Part shown: piece by piece, positions 8,231-16,736 of the stretch
How the letters are laid out: every line of letters starts with the position of its first letter
How positions within the stretch are numbered: position 1 is the first letter of the stretch
Assembly (NCBI RefSeq): GCF_001931675.1
Contig: NZ_CP014839.1
Location: 2,914,001-2,978,000, forward strand
Direction of reading: 5' to 3'
Length of the DNA stretch: 64,000 nucleotides
From: Pandoraea thiooxydans
GTDB lineage: Bacteria; Pseudomonadota; Gammaproteobacteria; Burkholderiales; Burkholderiaceae
Position numbers and translations under genes: made by a program
The notes under the pieces: generated by a model
Database searches by the model: none
What the model was told of the DNA's origin: nothing
The model's input: only the letters and a program-made list of their open reading frames with translations

Positions 8231-9703
8231 TCAGGCCCGCGACGATTGAGCCAGTCCTTGCTTGGGCTGGGTCATGGCGCTCACGACGATCGTGACAACG
8301 ACGTTGAGGATCAGCGCGACGAAGCCCACGTTGATGTCGTGCAGCGATTCCGGCAGGAACGGCAGCAGCTTGCCGATCGTGCTGTGCGTGAGCGAAATAC
8401 CGACCACTGCCAGCACGCCGACCAAAATGCCGCAGAAAGCCCCCTGCTTGGTCACCTTGTTGTTTTTCGCAACGCTGCAAATCACGGCGGGGAACAACTG
8501 CGTGACGAAGTTGTAGCCCATCAGCAGCAGCGCCACGATGGTCGAGCCGCCCTTCAGCGTGAAGCCAACCGCGACCAGGGCAACCACCGGCACCAGGAAG
8601 CGCGCCAGGCGATTGATGGCCTCATCCGAGGCGCCATGCGCAATGCCGCCGCGATAAATATCGTTGGCCAGCAACGTCGAGGCGGACATCAGAATCATCG
8701 AGCCCGGCACCAGCGCAGTGAGTACCCCGGCAGCGCCGATCACGCCGATGAACCACGGATCGAAAGTCTGGATCGACAGCTTGAACAGCGACAGATCGAT
8801 GTCGCCGCCCTTGAGGCCCGGCACTTTAAGCACGGCGGCAAAGCCGACGAAGAACACGAACAGCAAAATCAGCTGATAAATCGGCAGCATCACGGCGTTG
8901 CGCCGGAAAATCCGCTCGTCCTTGGCGGTATAGAGCGAGCCGAACGTATGAGGCCACATGAAAAACCCCAACGAGGTTAGCAGCACGGTCGACTGGAACC
9001 ACACGACGCTGGTGCCCTTGTCGGAGAACTTCAGGAAGCCCGGCTTGGCCTGATCGATCGCGTGGAACATCGAGCCCAGGCTGCCATAGTAGTGAATCGG
9101 CAGGTAGATCCCCAGGAAGATGACCATGGCCAGGATCAGCGTGTCCTTGACCACCGCGTTCCAGGCCGAGCCGCGTACGCCGGAAGCCATCACGTAGGCG
9201 GCCACCACCACCGCACCGATCCAGATCGCGGCCGTCGACGAAATGGAGCCGTAGGAGGCCGTCTCCACGATGATGCCCAACCCCTTGAACTGCAACACCA
9301 GGTAAGGAATCAGCGCGATCACGCCGACGATCCCCACCAGCACGCCCAGTGCCGGGCTGTTGTATTTGCGGGCGAAGTAGTGAGGCTGGGAAACCAGGTG
9401 CTCCCGCTTCGCAAAGCGCCAGATCGGCGGCAACAGCCAATAGGAGATGATATAGGCCAGTGCGCCATAGGCCAGGATGTAGAAAACCGCCGCGCCCTTG
9501 CCGTAGGCAAAACCACTGCCGCCGAGGAACGTGAAGGTCGTATAGATTTCCCCGGCCATGAGCAGGAACACGAAAGCGGTGCCGAAACTGCGGCCGCCGA
9601 CGGTCCATTGCTCGAGGTTCATGTCCCGCCCCCGGCGCGCGCGCACGCCGAGAAACAGGGCAAACAAGGTCACCAATAAAATAACGAGCAGTGCGCTATT
9701 CAT
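8231..9703 (-). CDS. Sodium:solute symporter family protein (MctP/monocarboxylate-like)
   Basis: 490 residues from the ATG at 9703, which has GGAGG at ideal spacing (GGAGGCAAATCG-ATG). The longer in-frame opening is ignored. About 13 hydrophobic segments. Segments typical of the SSS family are AGEIYTTFTFLGGSGFAYGKG (about residue 40-60) and LVPGSMILMSASTLLANDIY (about 345-365). With a DUF3311 partner upstream it matches the two-gene arrangement common for bacterial mono- or dicarboxylate symporters. Substrate is probably a small organic acid, which is an inference. Start and partner stop overlap by 4 bp. Confidence 0.88.
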   Translation of the reverse strand: MNSALLVILLVTLFALFLGVRARRGRDMNLEQWTVGGRSFGTAFVFLLMAGEIYTTFTFLGGSGFAYGKGAAVFYILAYGALAYIISYWLLPPIWRFAKREHLVSQPHYFARKYNSPALGVLVGIVGVIALIPYLVLQFKGLGIIVETASYGSISSTAAIWIGAVVVAAYVMASGVRGSAWNAVVKDTLILAMVIFLGIYLPIHYYGSLGSMFHAIDQAKPGFLKFSDKGTSVVWFQSTVLLTSLGFFMWPHTFGSLYTAKDERIFRRNAVMLPIYQLILLFVFFVGFAAVLKVPGLKGGDIDLSLFKLSIQTFDPWFIGVIGAAGVLTALVPGSMILMSASTLLANDIYRGGIAHGASDEAINRLARFLVPVVALVAVGFTLKGGSTIVALLLMGYNFVTQLFPAVICSVAKNNKVTKQGAFCGILVGVLAVVGISLTHSTIGKLLPFLPESLHDINVGFVALILNVVVTIVVSAMTQPKQGLAQSSRA

Positions 9704-9912
9704 CGATTTGCCTCCGAATTCCCGTTCTCGGCACGGTTGGCCGGATCGTTGGCATAAATGATCGCCATGATGACCGCCGTCAACACAATCCACATCACGA
9801 GCCATGCCAGCAACAGCGGCATGCCCAATACAAGAGGTTCGACCTCGTTGACAAACGCAGTCCCGATTAGGATGCCTATGAAAGGCAGTACAGCAAGCCA
9901 GCGTATCGACAT
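9700..9912 (-). CDS. DUF3311-family small membrane protein, symporter partner
   Basis: 70 residues from the ATG at 9912, preceded by AAGGAT. Two hydrophobic helices (WLAVLPFIGILIGTAFVNE and PLVLGMPLLLAWLVMWIVL) and a short polar tail. DUF3311 genes typically sit directly before a sodium:solute symporter gene, as here with a 4-bp overlap. An accessory subunit or folding partner of that symporter is likely; no biochemical role is known to me. The upstream 50-codon extension of the frame is not used because it runs through the promoter. Confidence 0.8.
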   Translation of the reverse strand: MSIRWLAVLPFIGILIGTAFVNEVEPLVLGMPLLLAWLVMWIVLTAVIMAIIYANDPANRAENGNSEANR

Positions 9913-10012
9913 ATTAAATATCCTTCTCGAAGGGTGAAACGCGACACCATGAAGGGAAAAGCTGTGCGTTACTGTATGCCGAATCATGGCGATGGCGTCA
10001 TCCGCGTTAACC

Positions 10013-10029
10013 ATGATGTTTAACATCAT
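10013..10029. promoter_or_regulatory. Perfect palindrome upstream of the DUF3311/symporter operon
   Basis: ATGATGTT-T-AACATCAT: 8-bp arms around one central base, about 100 bp upstream of the DUF3311 start. On the minus strand it overlaps a TATGAT that could be a -10 element, so it looks like a repressor site of the GntR or LysR kind. No regulator gene is adjacent. Confidence 0.5.
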
Positions 10030-10389
10030 AAATTCGATATGCGAGGCCAGATCGTCGTACACTCACTGCGCGCAGCAGCACCTCGACACCGTTCGGTTCA
10101 CGCGAACCGTGTCCGCGCGCCTTGCCAGCCGGGGAGCGGCCGGCGCGCAAGGCGCGGCAGGAGCGACTGCCTATCACAAAAGTCGGCTCGGACTGCAAGC
10201 GATATCGTCAATTTGAGCATTGCTTCGATTTGCATCGGTTCGCTCAACGAAACACATCGCATGGCCGCGCACTGACCGTCGCCATGGCGACACTTGGCCC
10301 GCATTCGCCAGACGCGGCAAAGACGCTTACACTGGCGAGTTTCGCTCACGCCATTGCAGCATGAGCACCATATTTCGGGGAAATGATTC
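10030..10389. other. Non-coding gap, 360 bp
   Basis: Short frames occur on both strands but none has a ribosome site plus protein-like composition. A weak TACACT (10328-10333) could be the -10 element for the secreted-protein gene downstream, with a poor -35 (TTCGCC) 18 bp earlier. No repeat or RNA gene was recognised. Confidence 0.4.
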
Positions 10390-10740
10390 GTGCGGATCTT
10401 GCTTTATCTTGGGGGCGCCGCGGCACTGCTCATCGCATGCCAGGCGCAGGCGCAGACCGGGCTGACCGGCGGCAGCGCGCACTTGGGCACCCATTCGTCG
10501 ATGGGTTTTGGCCTCACCGCCGGACAATTCGGCGACGCGGGGACGCTCGGCAACAGCACGAGCGGACAGAGCGGCCTGGAAACGCGCTTTGCCAGCGAAC
10601 TCGATACGTCACCGCTGGATGCGGCACCACTGCGCCAGCGCTCAGGCAGGGTGAACCATTCACCCGTACGTGCGGCCCAGAGGCCGAGTCACCCGGCGCC
10701 ACGAGGCGACACCTACTCCGCGCCCGCCACCGTCAAGTGA
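10390..10740 (+). CDS. Small secreted hypothetical protein
   Basis: 116 residues from GTG at 10390, preceded by GGGGAAA about 8 nt upstream. Residues 1-22 form a good signal peptide ([22 protein letters not shown] cleavage site). The mature part is Gly/Ser/Thr-rich and Pro-containing ([29 protein letters not shown]), with no cysteines and no recognised domain. The overlapping +1 frame from 10383 is basic and lacks these properties. The 3' end overlaps the convergent MFS gene by 28 bp. I do not recognise the family; export to the periplasm or outside is the only supported inference. Confidence 0.6.
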   Translation: MRILLYLGGAAALLIACQAQAQTGLTGGSAHLGTHSSMGFGLTAGQFGDAGTLGNSTSGQSGLETRFASELDTSPLDAAPLRQRSGRVNHSPVRAAQRPSHPAPRGDTYSAPATVK

Positions 10741-11954
10741 GGCGCGCGCCGGGCGCGACGATGCAAGCCAAGCGTCAGGCATGCGCCCAGTGCCGCTGAC
10801 AGCGCCGCAAACAAAAACACCTGCGCATAGCCAAACTGGCTGACCACGAGCCCCGCGACCGGCCCGGTCACACCGAGCGACAAATCGAGAAACACCGAGT
10901 AAGCGCCAAGCGCCGCACCACGGCTGTGTGGCGGCACGAGCCCGACCGCCTCGACGCCCAGCGCCGGGAACACCAGCGAGAAGCCGGCGCCGGAGAGCGC
11001 GGCGCCCAGCAGCGCGACGGACGGATCGGGCGCCAGCCACAGCAGGCTCAGCCCGAGCAGTTCGACGCAGAACGAGACGATGCCGACCCGGAAACCGCCA
11101 AAGCGCTTGATGCTATTGGCGCCCAGCAGGCGCACGCCGGCAAAGCACGTGCCGAACACGGTCAGGGTCAGGGCCGCATCGGGCCAGTGGCGACTGGCAT
11201 AAAACAAAGTGACGAAGGTCGCGATGGCGCCGAACCCGACCGAACCGAGCGCCAGCCCGAGGCCATGCGGCAGAACGCGGCCGAGCACGGCACGGAACGC
11301 GAGCTTCTCGCCATGCACGATGGCCGTGGCGCGCTTGAGTTGAGCCAGGCCGAACCCGGCCAATGCCAGGCCAATGACCACCACGCCGATCGCCGAGAAG
11401 CCGTAGGCCCGCTCCAGCGCCACGCCAATCGGCGCGCCGACCGCGAGTGCGCCATAGGTTGCCACGCCGTTCCAGGAAATCACCCGGGCGGTGTGAGTCG
11501 CCCCCACCTGGCCGATGCCCCAGGTAATCGCTCCGGTACCGACAAAACTCTCGCCGCAGCCCAGCGCCAGGCGGCTTGCCAGCAGCGCCAGCAGGCTCAA
11601 GCCAGGCATGTGCTGCCACATCGCCGAGACGAACAGCAGCGCGCCGCTCACGCCGCACGCCAGCAAACCGTATAGCACCGTCTGCTTGGGTCCGACCGTG
11701 TCAGCCGTACGCCCCGCGCGCGGCCGGCTCAGCAGGGTCGCCAGGTATTGCGCGCTGATTGCCAGCCCGGCGACCACTGAGCTGTACCCCAGGTCGAGGT
11801 GCACATACGACGGCAGGATCGCCAGCGGAATACCGATCGCCAGATAGCACAGAAAAGTGAAGAAGACCGTGGAAACGATTTGCCCCGTGACCGCGGTATT
11901 CGACACCAGGGGCGCGCGCTGCGCGGAATGGGGAAGGCAGGATTCTTTTGACAT
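10713..11954 (-). CDS. MFS transporter (YhhS/YfcJ-like)
   Basis: 413 residues from the ATG at 11954, with 12 hydrophobic segments. The [20 protein letters not shown] loop (about residue 76-95) is the major-facilitator loop 2-3 motif in the form seen in YhhS-type efflux carriers. [20 protein letters not shown] is also characteristic of that group. A GTG 27 bp upstream is a possible alternative start but lies against the T-tract of the upstream terminator. Substrate unknown; relatives act in drug or metabolite efflux. It overlaps the convergent secreted-protein gene. Confidence 0.8.
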   Translation of the reverse strand: MSKESCLPHSAQRAPLVSNTAVTGQIVSTVFFTFLCYLAIGIPLAILPSYVHLDLGYSSVVAGLAISAQYLATLLSRPRAGRTADTVGPKQTVLYGLLACGVSGALLFVSAMWQHMPGLSLLALLASRLALGCGESFVGTGAITWGIGQVGATHTARVISWNGVATYGALAVGAPIGVALERAYGFSAIGVVVIGLALAGFGLAQLKRATAIVHGEKLAFRAVLGRVLPHGLGLALGSVGFGAIATFVTLFYASRHWPDAALTLTVFGTCFAGVRLLGANSIKRFGGFRVGIVSFCVELLGLSLLWLAPDPSVALLGAALSGAGFSLVFPALGVEAVGLVPPHSRGAALGAYSVFLDLSLGVTGPVAGLVVSQFGYAQVFLFAALSAALGACLTLGLHRRARRAPHLTVAGAE

Positions 11955-11983
11955 GCGTGGGGGGCGATATCGCGGCGGCACGG

Positions 11984-12021
11984 AAAAAAAGCCGGCGCTG
12001 TGATTGTTTCGTCGCAGCGCC
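11984..12021 (-). terminator. Terminator downstream of the nitrate transporter gene
   Basis: Stem GGCGCTG (minus strand, 12021-12015)/CAGCGCC (12000-11994) with a 14-nt loop, then GGC and seven T leftward. It lies about 100 bp past the nitrate transporter stop and immediately before the next leftward MFS gene. Confidence 0.65.
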
Positions 12022-12027
12022 AGGTAT

Positions 12028-12039
12028 TAGGGTTTTCCC
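12028..12039. promoter_or_regulatory. TAGGGTTTTCCC motif, shared with the DUF3563 promoter
   Basis: On the minus strand GGGAAAACCCTA is followed directly by ATAC, giving a -10-like TAATAC. The same 12-mer precedes the TATAAT of the DUF3563 gene at 28087-28104. It lies about 75-85 bp upstream of the MFS start at 11954. Confidence 0.4.
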
Positions 12040-12120
12040 GAATCATACGCCAGATTGAATTTTTGTGCAGCGCCGCATTTTCATTCCGGCCCTCGCCTCG
12101 TCCCACGCTCGCCGATCCGG

Positions 12121-13512
12121 TTATTCCGCATGCAGCCCCGCCAGCGCCGCCTCGCCATGGCTCACCGCCTCCGGCGCCAGCACCGCCCAGCGCAGCCATT
12201 GCGCGCGCAGCAGCACCACCAGCACGAAGGCACAGCCGGCCAGCGCGCCGAAGGTGGCAAATCCCATCTGGTAGCTGCCGGTGCTTTCCTTGGCGATGCC
12301 CATGATCACCGGAAGATAAAAGCCGCCAATGCCGCCAGCCGCGCCAATGATGCCCGACATCAGGCCGGTTTTGCCCTGCCAGCGATGCGGCACCAGTTGA
12401 AAGGTGGCGCCGTTGCCAAGGCCGAAACCGCAATACAGTATTAGTAGCAAGGCAATGCCGCTGCCCAGCGGCGGCATCCAAATGGCAAACGCAGCATCGC
12501 ATAGCGAAATCAGCGCCAGCAGCATCAGCAGCGCGCGCACGCCAGAGATACGGTCGGCCACCCAGCCGCCAAGCGGGCGAACCATCGCGCCGGTAAAGGC
12601 GAGCAGCGCCATGAACAGGCCCGCCTCGACTTTCGGCATCTGATAGAGATTGGTCAGCAACAGCGCCACATACGACGACATGCCGACGAAGCCGCCGAAG
12701 GTAATGCTATAGATCAGCATGATCACCCAGGTATCGCGCTCAGCCAGCACGGTGCGGTATTTCGATGGCAGCACGGCGATCGCCAGCAGCGCGCCCAGCA
12801 CCGGCAACAGCAGCACGCCGGCCCTGCCGTGGCCGAACAAGCCCGCCGGCACCGCCAGCACCAGCAGCATCAAACCGGCCAGATTCAGCACGAAGCCACC
12901 GAACGCACGTACCACACTGCCGCTTTTCGGCGCGCGGTCGCGCGCCCACAGAAATACTGCGACGGCAGCCACCGCCAGCAGAATCACCGCGGCGCCCGCC
13001 GCCTTCTGCCAGCCGAAATGCGCCGCCAGCCCGGGGAACAGAAAACCGTCGAGCACCGCACCGATATTGCCGGCCGCGGCCACGCCCAGCACCAGACCCT
13101 GAACACGCGGTGGATAGTTACTGCCGGCGATCGGCAGCGCGATGGCAAAACTGGCGCCGCCCACGCCGAGAAATACGCCGAGCACCAGCAGCAGCGAATA
13201 CGACGGCACGCCCGGCAGCAACGGCAGTACGATCGCCGGCAACGCCGAGAGCAGAATCCCCATCAGGGCGATACGTCGCCCGTCGGCGGATTGATACAGA
13301 TTGCCCAGCGTGACGCGCAGAATCGCCGCGGCCAGTACCGGCACGGCAACCAGGAACCCCTGCTGAGCCGGGCTCATAACGATGTCTTTCGCGATGAAAG
13401 GTGCCAGCGGCCCGTACAGCACCCACACGGTGAAACCGGTATCGAAATAAAGAAAGCAGGCCAGCAAAGCGCGCCAGTCACCGCTGCGCAGCGAAATCAT
13501 TAGATTTTTCAT
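12121..13512 (-). CDS. Nitrate/nitrite transporter of the MFS (NarK/NasA type)
   Basis: 463 residues from the ATG at 13512, preceded by GGGAGAGAT. Both nitrate signatures are visible: GVGGASFAIALPIAGSNYPP (about 113-132) and FGLGNGATFQLVPHRW in the C-terminal half, followed by GIIGAAGGIGGFYLPVIMG. Conserved Arg residues for substrate binding lie in helices 2 and 8 (ILRVTLG and AMVRPLGGW). It is divergent from nirB-nirD-nasA, so it supplies nitrate for assimilation. Regulation probably runs through the shared 357-bp intergenic region. Confidence 0.92.
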   Translation of the reverse strand: MKNLMISLRSGDWRALLACFLYFDTGFTVWVLYGPLAPFIAKDIVMSPAQQGFLVAVPVLAAAILRVTLGNLYQSADGRRIALMGILLSALPAIVLPLLPGVPSYSLLLVLGVFLGVGGASFAIALPIAGSNYPPRVQGLVLGVAAAGNIGAVLDGFLFPGLAAHFGWQKAAGAAVILLAVAAVAVFLWARDRAPKSGSVVRAFGGFVLNLAGLMLLVLAVPAGLFGHGRAGVLLLPVLGALLAIAVLPSKYRTVLAERDTWVIMLIYSITFGGFVGMSSYVALLLTNLYQMPKVEAGLFMALLAFTGAMVRPLGGWVADRISGVRALLMLLALISLCDAAFAIWMPPLGSGIALLLILYCGFGLGNGATFQLVPHRWQGKTGLMSGIIGAAGGIGGFYLPVIMGIAKESTGSYQMGFATFGALAGCAFVLVVLLRAQWLRWAVLAPEAVSHGEAALAGLHAE

Positions 13513-13869
13513 TGCATATCTCTCCCGGTTGTCAGGTCGTCCGCAAGCACTGAGCAAGTTCGATGCCACCGCGCCTGGATGGCATGCCTGCGGCGCGGCG
13601 CGCCGCCCGTGCGTGCGGCTGCGCAGCATTTCGCTGCTCGCGCGCGCAGCCCGGGGCAGCGCATTCTCATGCACGGCTGGCGCCCCCTTATGCCCATATC
13701 TGGCCAGGCGGCACTGCCGACGTGCGCGCCATGCGCTGCGGTGGTGCGCGGCGGCGCGAATGCGCCAATGTCATTGGCTCCAGACCCCGTTTAAGCCGTG
13801 GCATGCATCTTGCTGAATTCCTTTCAAGCGGCGCGCAGGCGGGGCCGCAAATCTTGGAGCGAGGTTGCA
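13513..13869. promoter_or_regulatory. Divergent nitrate-assimilation control region
   Basis: A 357-bp gap between the nitrate transporter and nirB. It holds the sigma-54 promoter described separately. About 55 bp upstream of that promoter is a partial NtrC-like site, TGCGCTGCGGTGGTGCG (13732-13748), in which only one half (TGGTGC) matches the NtrC consensus well. No coding frame with a ribosome site was found. Confidence 0.45.
13799..13814 (+). promoter_or_regulatory. Sigma-54 promoter of nirB-nirD-nasA
   Basis: TGGCATG-CATC-TTGCT matches the RpoN consensus TGGCACG-N4-TTGCW at all but one position, with exact GG/GC spacing. It lies 55 bp before the nirB ATG, so transcription would start near 13825. 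Nitrogen control by NtrC is the expected consequence. Confidence 0.85.
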
Positions 13870-16311
13870 ATGCGGAAGATGAAACTGGTGATGGTGGGTA
13901 ACGGCATGGCCGGCGTGCGCGCCATCGAGGAACTCCTCAAACTCGCCCCGGACATGTACGAGATCACTGTGTTCGGCGCCGAGCCGCACCCGAATTACAA
14001 CCGGATCCTGCTCTCGCCGGTGCTCGCCGGCGAGCAGACCGTCGAGCAGATCGTGCTCAACTCGTTCGAGTGGTATCGCGACAACGGCATCACGCTGCAT
14101 GCAGGCAAGAAGGTCACCAGGATCGACCGCGTGCGGCGCCAGGTCAGTACCGACGACGGCATCGTCTGCGACTACGATCGTCTGTTGCTGGCGACCGGCT
14201 CCGATCCATTCATTTTGCCGGTGCCGGGTCGCGACCTGGACGGGGTGCTGGCCTACCGGGACATCGCCGACACGCAGGCCATGATCGACGCGAGTTCGCG
14301 CTATCGCAGCGCGGTGGTCGTCGGCGGCGGGCTGCTCGGCCTGGAAGCGGCCAACGGTCTGGCCGCGCGCGGCATGCAGGTCACGGTGGTGCATCTGGCC
14401 GAGTGGCTGCTCGAGCGCCAGCTCGATCGCACCGCCGGTGACCTGCTCAGGCAATCGCTCGAAGCGCGCGGCCTGCACTTCAAACTGGGTGCGCAAACCG
14501 CCGCGTTGCTGGGCACCGAGCCCGGCCAGAACGGCCGCGTGCGCGCCGTGCGCCTGGCCGGCGGCGAGGAAATTCCCGCCGACCTGGTGGTCATGGCCGT
14601 CGGCATCCGGCCCAATACCGCACTGGCCGAGGCGGCCGGCATTCACTGCCAGCGCGGCATCGTCGTCAACGACACGATGCAGACGTTCGATCCGCGCATT
14701 TACGCGGTCGGCGAATGCGTCAGCCATCGCGGCATCGCCTACGGGTTGGTGGCGCCGCTGTTCGAACAGGCCAGGGTGTGCGCCAATCACCTCGCGCATT
14801 TCGGCATCGGCCGCTACACCGGTTCGGTCACCTCGACCAAGCTCAAGGTCACCGGTATCGATCTGTTCTCGGCGGGCGATTTCATGGGCAGCCCCGGCGC
14901 CGAGGAAATCACGCTGGCAGACCCGCTGGGCGGTGTCTACAAAAAGCTCGTGGTCAAGGATGACAAGCTGATCGGCGCCTGCCTGTACGGCGACACCGTC
15001 GACAGCGCCTGGTATTTCAAGCTGCTGCGCGAAGGGCGCGACATCGCCGAGATTCGCGACAGCCTGATGTTCGGCGAAGCCAATCTGGGTGACGCCGGCC
15101 ACGGCGGCGCCGAGCGCGCGATGCAAATGGCCGACACCGCCGAAGTGTGCGGCTGCAACGGCGTTTGCAAGGGCACCATCGTGCAGGCCATCAAACAGCA
15201 GGGCCTGTTCACGCTCGAGGACGTGCGCAAGCACACCAAAGCCTCGGCGTCGTGCGGTTCGTGCACCGGTCTGGTCGAACAGATCCTGATGAGCACGCTG
15301 GGTGGCGACTACTCGGCCGCGCCCAAGCAAAAGGCCTTGTGCGGCTGCACCGACCACACCCATGAGCAAGTGCGGCAAGCCATTCGCGAGCACGAGTTGT
15401 TCTCGCTCGATGCGGCCATGCGCTTTCTCGAATGGCGCACGCCCAACGGCTGCGCGACCTGCCGCCCGGCGCTCAACTATTACCTGATCAGCACCTGGCC
15501 GCATCAGGCCAAGGACGACCCGCAGGCGCGTTTCATCAACGAGCGCGCGCACGCCAATATCCAAAAGGATGGCACCTACTCGGTGGTGCCGCGCATGTGG
15601 GGCGGCGTGACCACCTCGGCCGAACTGCGCCGCATTGCCGACGTGGTCGACAAATACCAGGTGCCCGCGGTGAAGGTCACGGGCGGCCAGCGCATCGATC
15701 TGCTCGGCGTGAAGAAAGAAGACCTGCCGGCCATCTGGGCCGACCTCGGCATGCCGTCAGGCCATGCCTATGCCAAGGCACTGCGCACCGTCAAGACTTG
15801 CGTCGGCTCCGAGTGGTGCCGCTTCGGCACCCAGGATTCGACCCGCATGGGCCAGGAACTGGAGCGCGCGCTGTGGCGCATGTATGCGCCGCACAAGGTC
15901 AAGCTGGCCGTGTCGGGCTGTCCGCGCAATTGCGCGGAGTCGGGCATCAAGGATGTCGGCATCATCGGCGTCGACTCGGGCTGGGAGATCTACGTGGCCG
16001 GCAACGGCGGCATCAAGACCGAAGTCGCGCAGTTTCTCGTCAAGGTCAAGACCCACGAGGAAGTGCTCGAATATGCCGGGGCCTTTTTGCAGCTGTATCG
16101 CGAAGAAGGCTGGTATCTCGAGCGCACCGTGCACTACGTCGGCCGGGTCGGACTCGATTATGTCAAGAAGCGGGTGCTCGACGATGCGGCCAACCGGCGC
16201 GCGCTGTGGGAGCGCCTGCAGTTCGCGCTGCGCGACGAGCCCGATCCGTGGCATCAGCCGGCCGAGGCCGCCGTCGACCTGCGCCAGTTCGAACCGCTCA
16301 CGCTGGCTTGA
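13870..16311 (+). CDS. nirB: Assimilatory nitrite reductase, large subunit
   Basis: 813 residues from the ATG at 13870 (GAGG upstream); an earlier in-frame TTG overlaps the promoter. Order of domains: FAD/NAD(P)H disulfide-oxidoreductase fold (1-320, starting LVMVGNGMAGVR), Bfd-like 2Fe-2S region CGCNGVCKG...CGSCTG (about 427-475), a second CGC...CATC region (about 493-540), nitrite/sulfite reductase ferredoxin half, and the siroheme/4Fe-4S ligands TCVGSEWCRFG (about 640-650) and SGCPRNCAESG (about 680-690). It reduces nitrite to ammonium with NAD(P)H. nirD follows after 38 bp and nasA after that; sigma-54-driven operon. Confidence 0.96.
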   Translation: MRKMKLVMVGNGMAGVRAIEELLKLAPDMYEITVFGAEPHPNYNRILLSPVLAGEQTVEQIVLNSFEWYRDNGITLHAGKKVTRIDRVRRQVSTDDGIVCDYDRLLLATGSDPFILPVPGRDLDGVLAYRDIADTQAMIDASSRYRSAVVVGGGLLGLEAANGLAARGMQVTVVHLAEWLLERQLDRTAGDLLRQSLEARGLHFKLGAQTAALLGTEPGQNGRVRAVRLAGGEEIPADLVVMAVGIRPNTALAEAAGIHCQRGIVVNDTMQTFDPRIYAVGECVSHRGIAYGLVAPLFEQARVCANHLAHFGIGRYTGSVTSTKLKVTGIDLFSAGDFMGSPGAEEITLADPLGGVYKKLVVKDDKLIGACLYGDTVDSAWYFKLLREGRDIAEIRDSLMFGEANLGDAGHGGAERAMQMADTAEVCGCNGVCKGTIVQAIKQQGLFTLEDVRKHTKASASCGSCTGLVEQILMSTLGGDYSAAPKQKALCGCTDHTHEQVRQAIREHELFSLDAAMRFLEWRTPNGCATCRPALNYYLISTWPHQAKDDPQARFINERAHANIQKDGTYSVVPRMWGGVTTSAELRRIADVVDKYQVPAVKVTGGQRIDLLGVKKEDLPAIWADLGMPSGHAYAKALRTVKTCVGSEWCRFGTQDSTRMGQELERALWRMYAPHKVKLAVSGCPRNCAESGIKDVGIIGVDSGWEIYVAGNGGIKTEVAQFLVKVKTHEEVLEYAGAFLQLYREEGWYLERTVHYVGRVGLDYVKKRVLDDAANRRALWERLQFALRDEPDPWHQPAEAAVDLRQFEPLTLA

Positions 16312-16349
16312 CCCCTTATCGGCTGCCGACTTTATCCGAGGATATTGCA

Positions 16350-16727
16350 ATGCTTGACGACAACTGGCTGGCCATTTGCCAAATCGACGACATCCCCGTG
16401 CTGGGCGCGCGTTTGCTCAGGCGTGCCAACCATAGCGATATCGCGATCTTCCGCAATGCCGAAGATCGCGTGTTCGCGGTACTCGACCGCTGCCCGCACA
16501 AGGGCGGCCCGCTCTCGCAAGGCATCGTGCACGGCGAGCGCGTGTCCTGTCCGTTGCACGGCTGGCAAATCGGCCTGGACGACGGCTGTGCGCTCGACCC
16601 GGACGTCGGTTGCGCGCAAACCTTCGCGGTGCAGTGCGACGAACGCACTGTGTACATGCTGCGCAGCGAATTATCCCAACCCGAGGCCGCGGAAAACACG
16701 CAAGCGCTCGCGGCCAGTGGGGCGTGA
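16350..16727 (+). CDS. nirD: Nitrite reductase small subunit (Rieske type)
   Basis: 125 residues from the ATG at 16350. Rieske-like 2Fe-2S ligands CPH (48-50) and CPLH (67-70) are intact, as in NirD proteins that retain the cluster (E. coli NirD has lost it). It partners NirB in the cytoplasmic NAD(P)H-nitrite reductase. The stop lies 9 bp before the nasA start, so the three genes are one transcript. The 17-residue tail after the domain is Ala-rich and unremarkable. Confidence 0.92.
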   Translation: MLDDNWLAICQIDDIPVLGARLLRRANHSDIAIFRNAEDRVFAVLDRCPHKGGPLSQGIVHGERVSCPLHGWQIGLDDGCALDPDVGCAQTFAVQCDERTVYMLRSELSQPEAAENTQALAASGA

Positions 16728-16736
16728 GGCCTGCCG

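Noticed and set aside
10383..10799. 138-codon frame overlapping the small secreted protein
   Set aside because: Basic, low-complexity and without a signal peptide; the frame from 10390 has both a signal peptide and a ribosome site.
13771..15564. 597-codon leftward frame opposite nirB
   Set aside because: Antisense shadow caused by high GC at third positions; nirB motifs are unambiguous.
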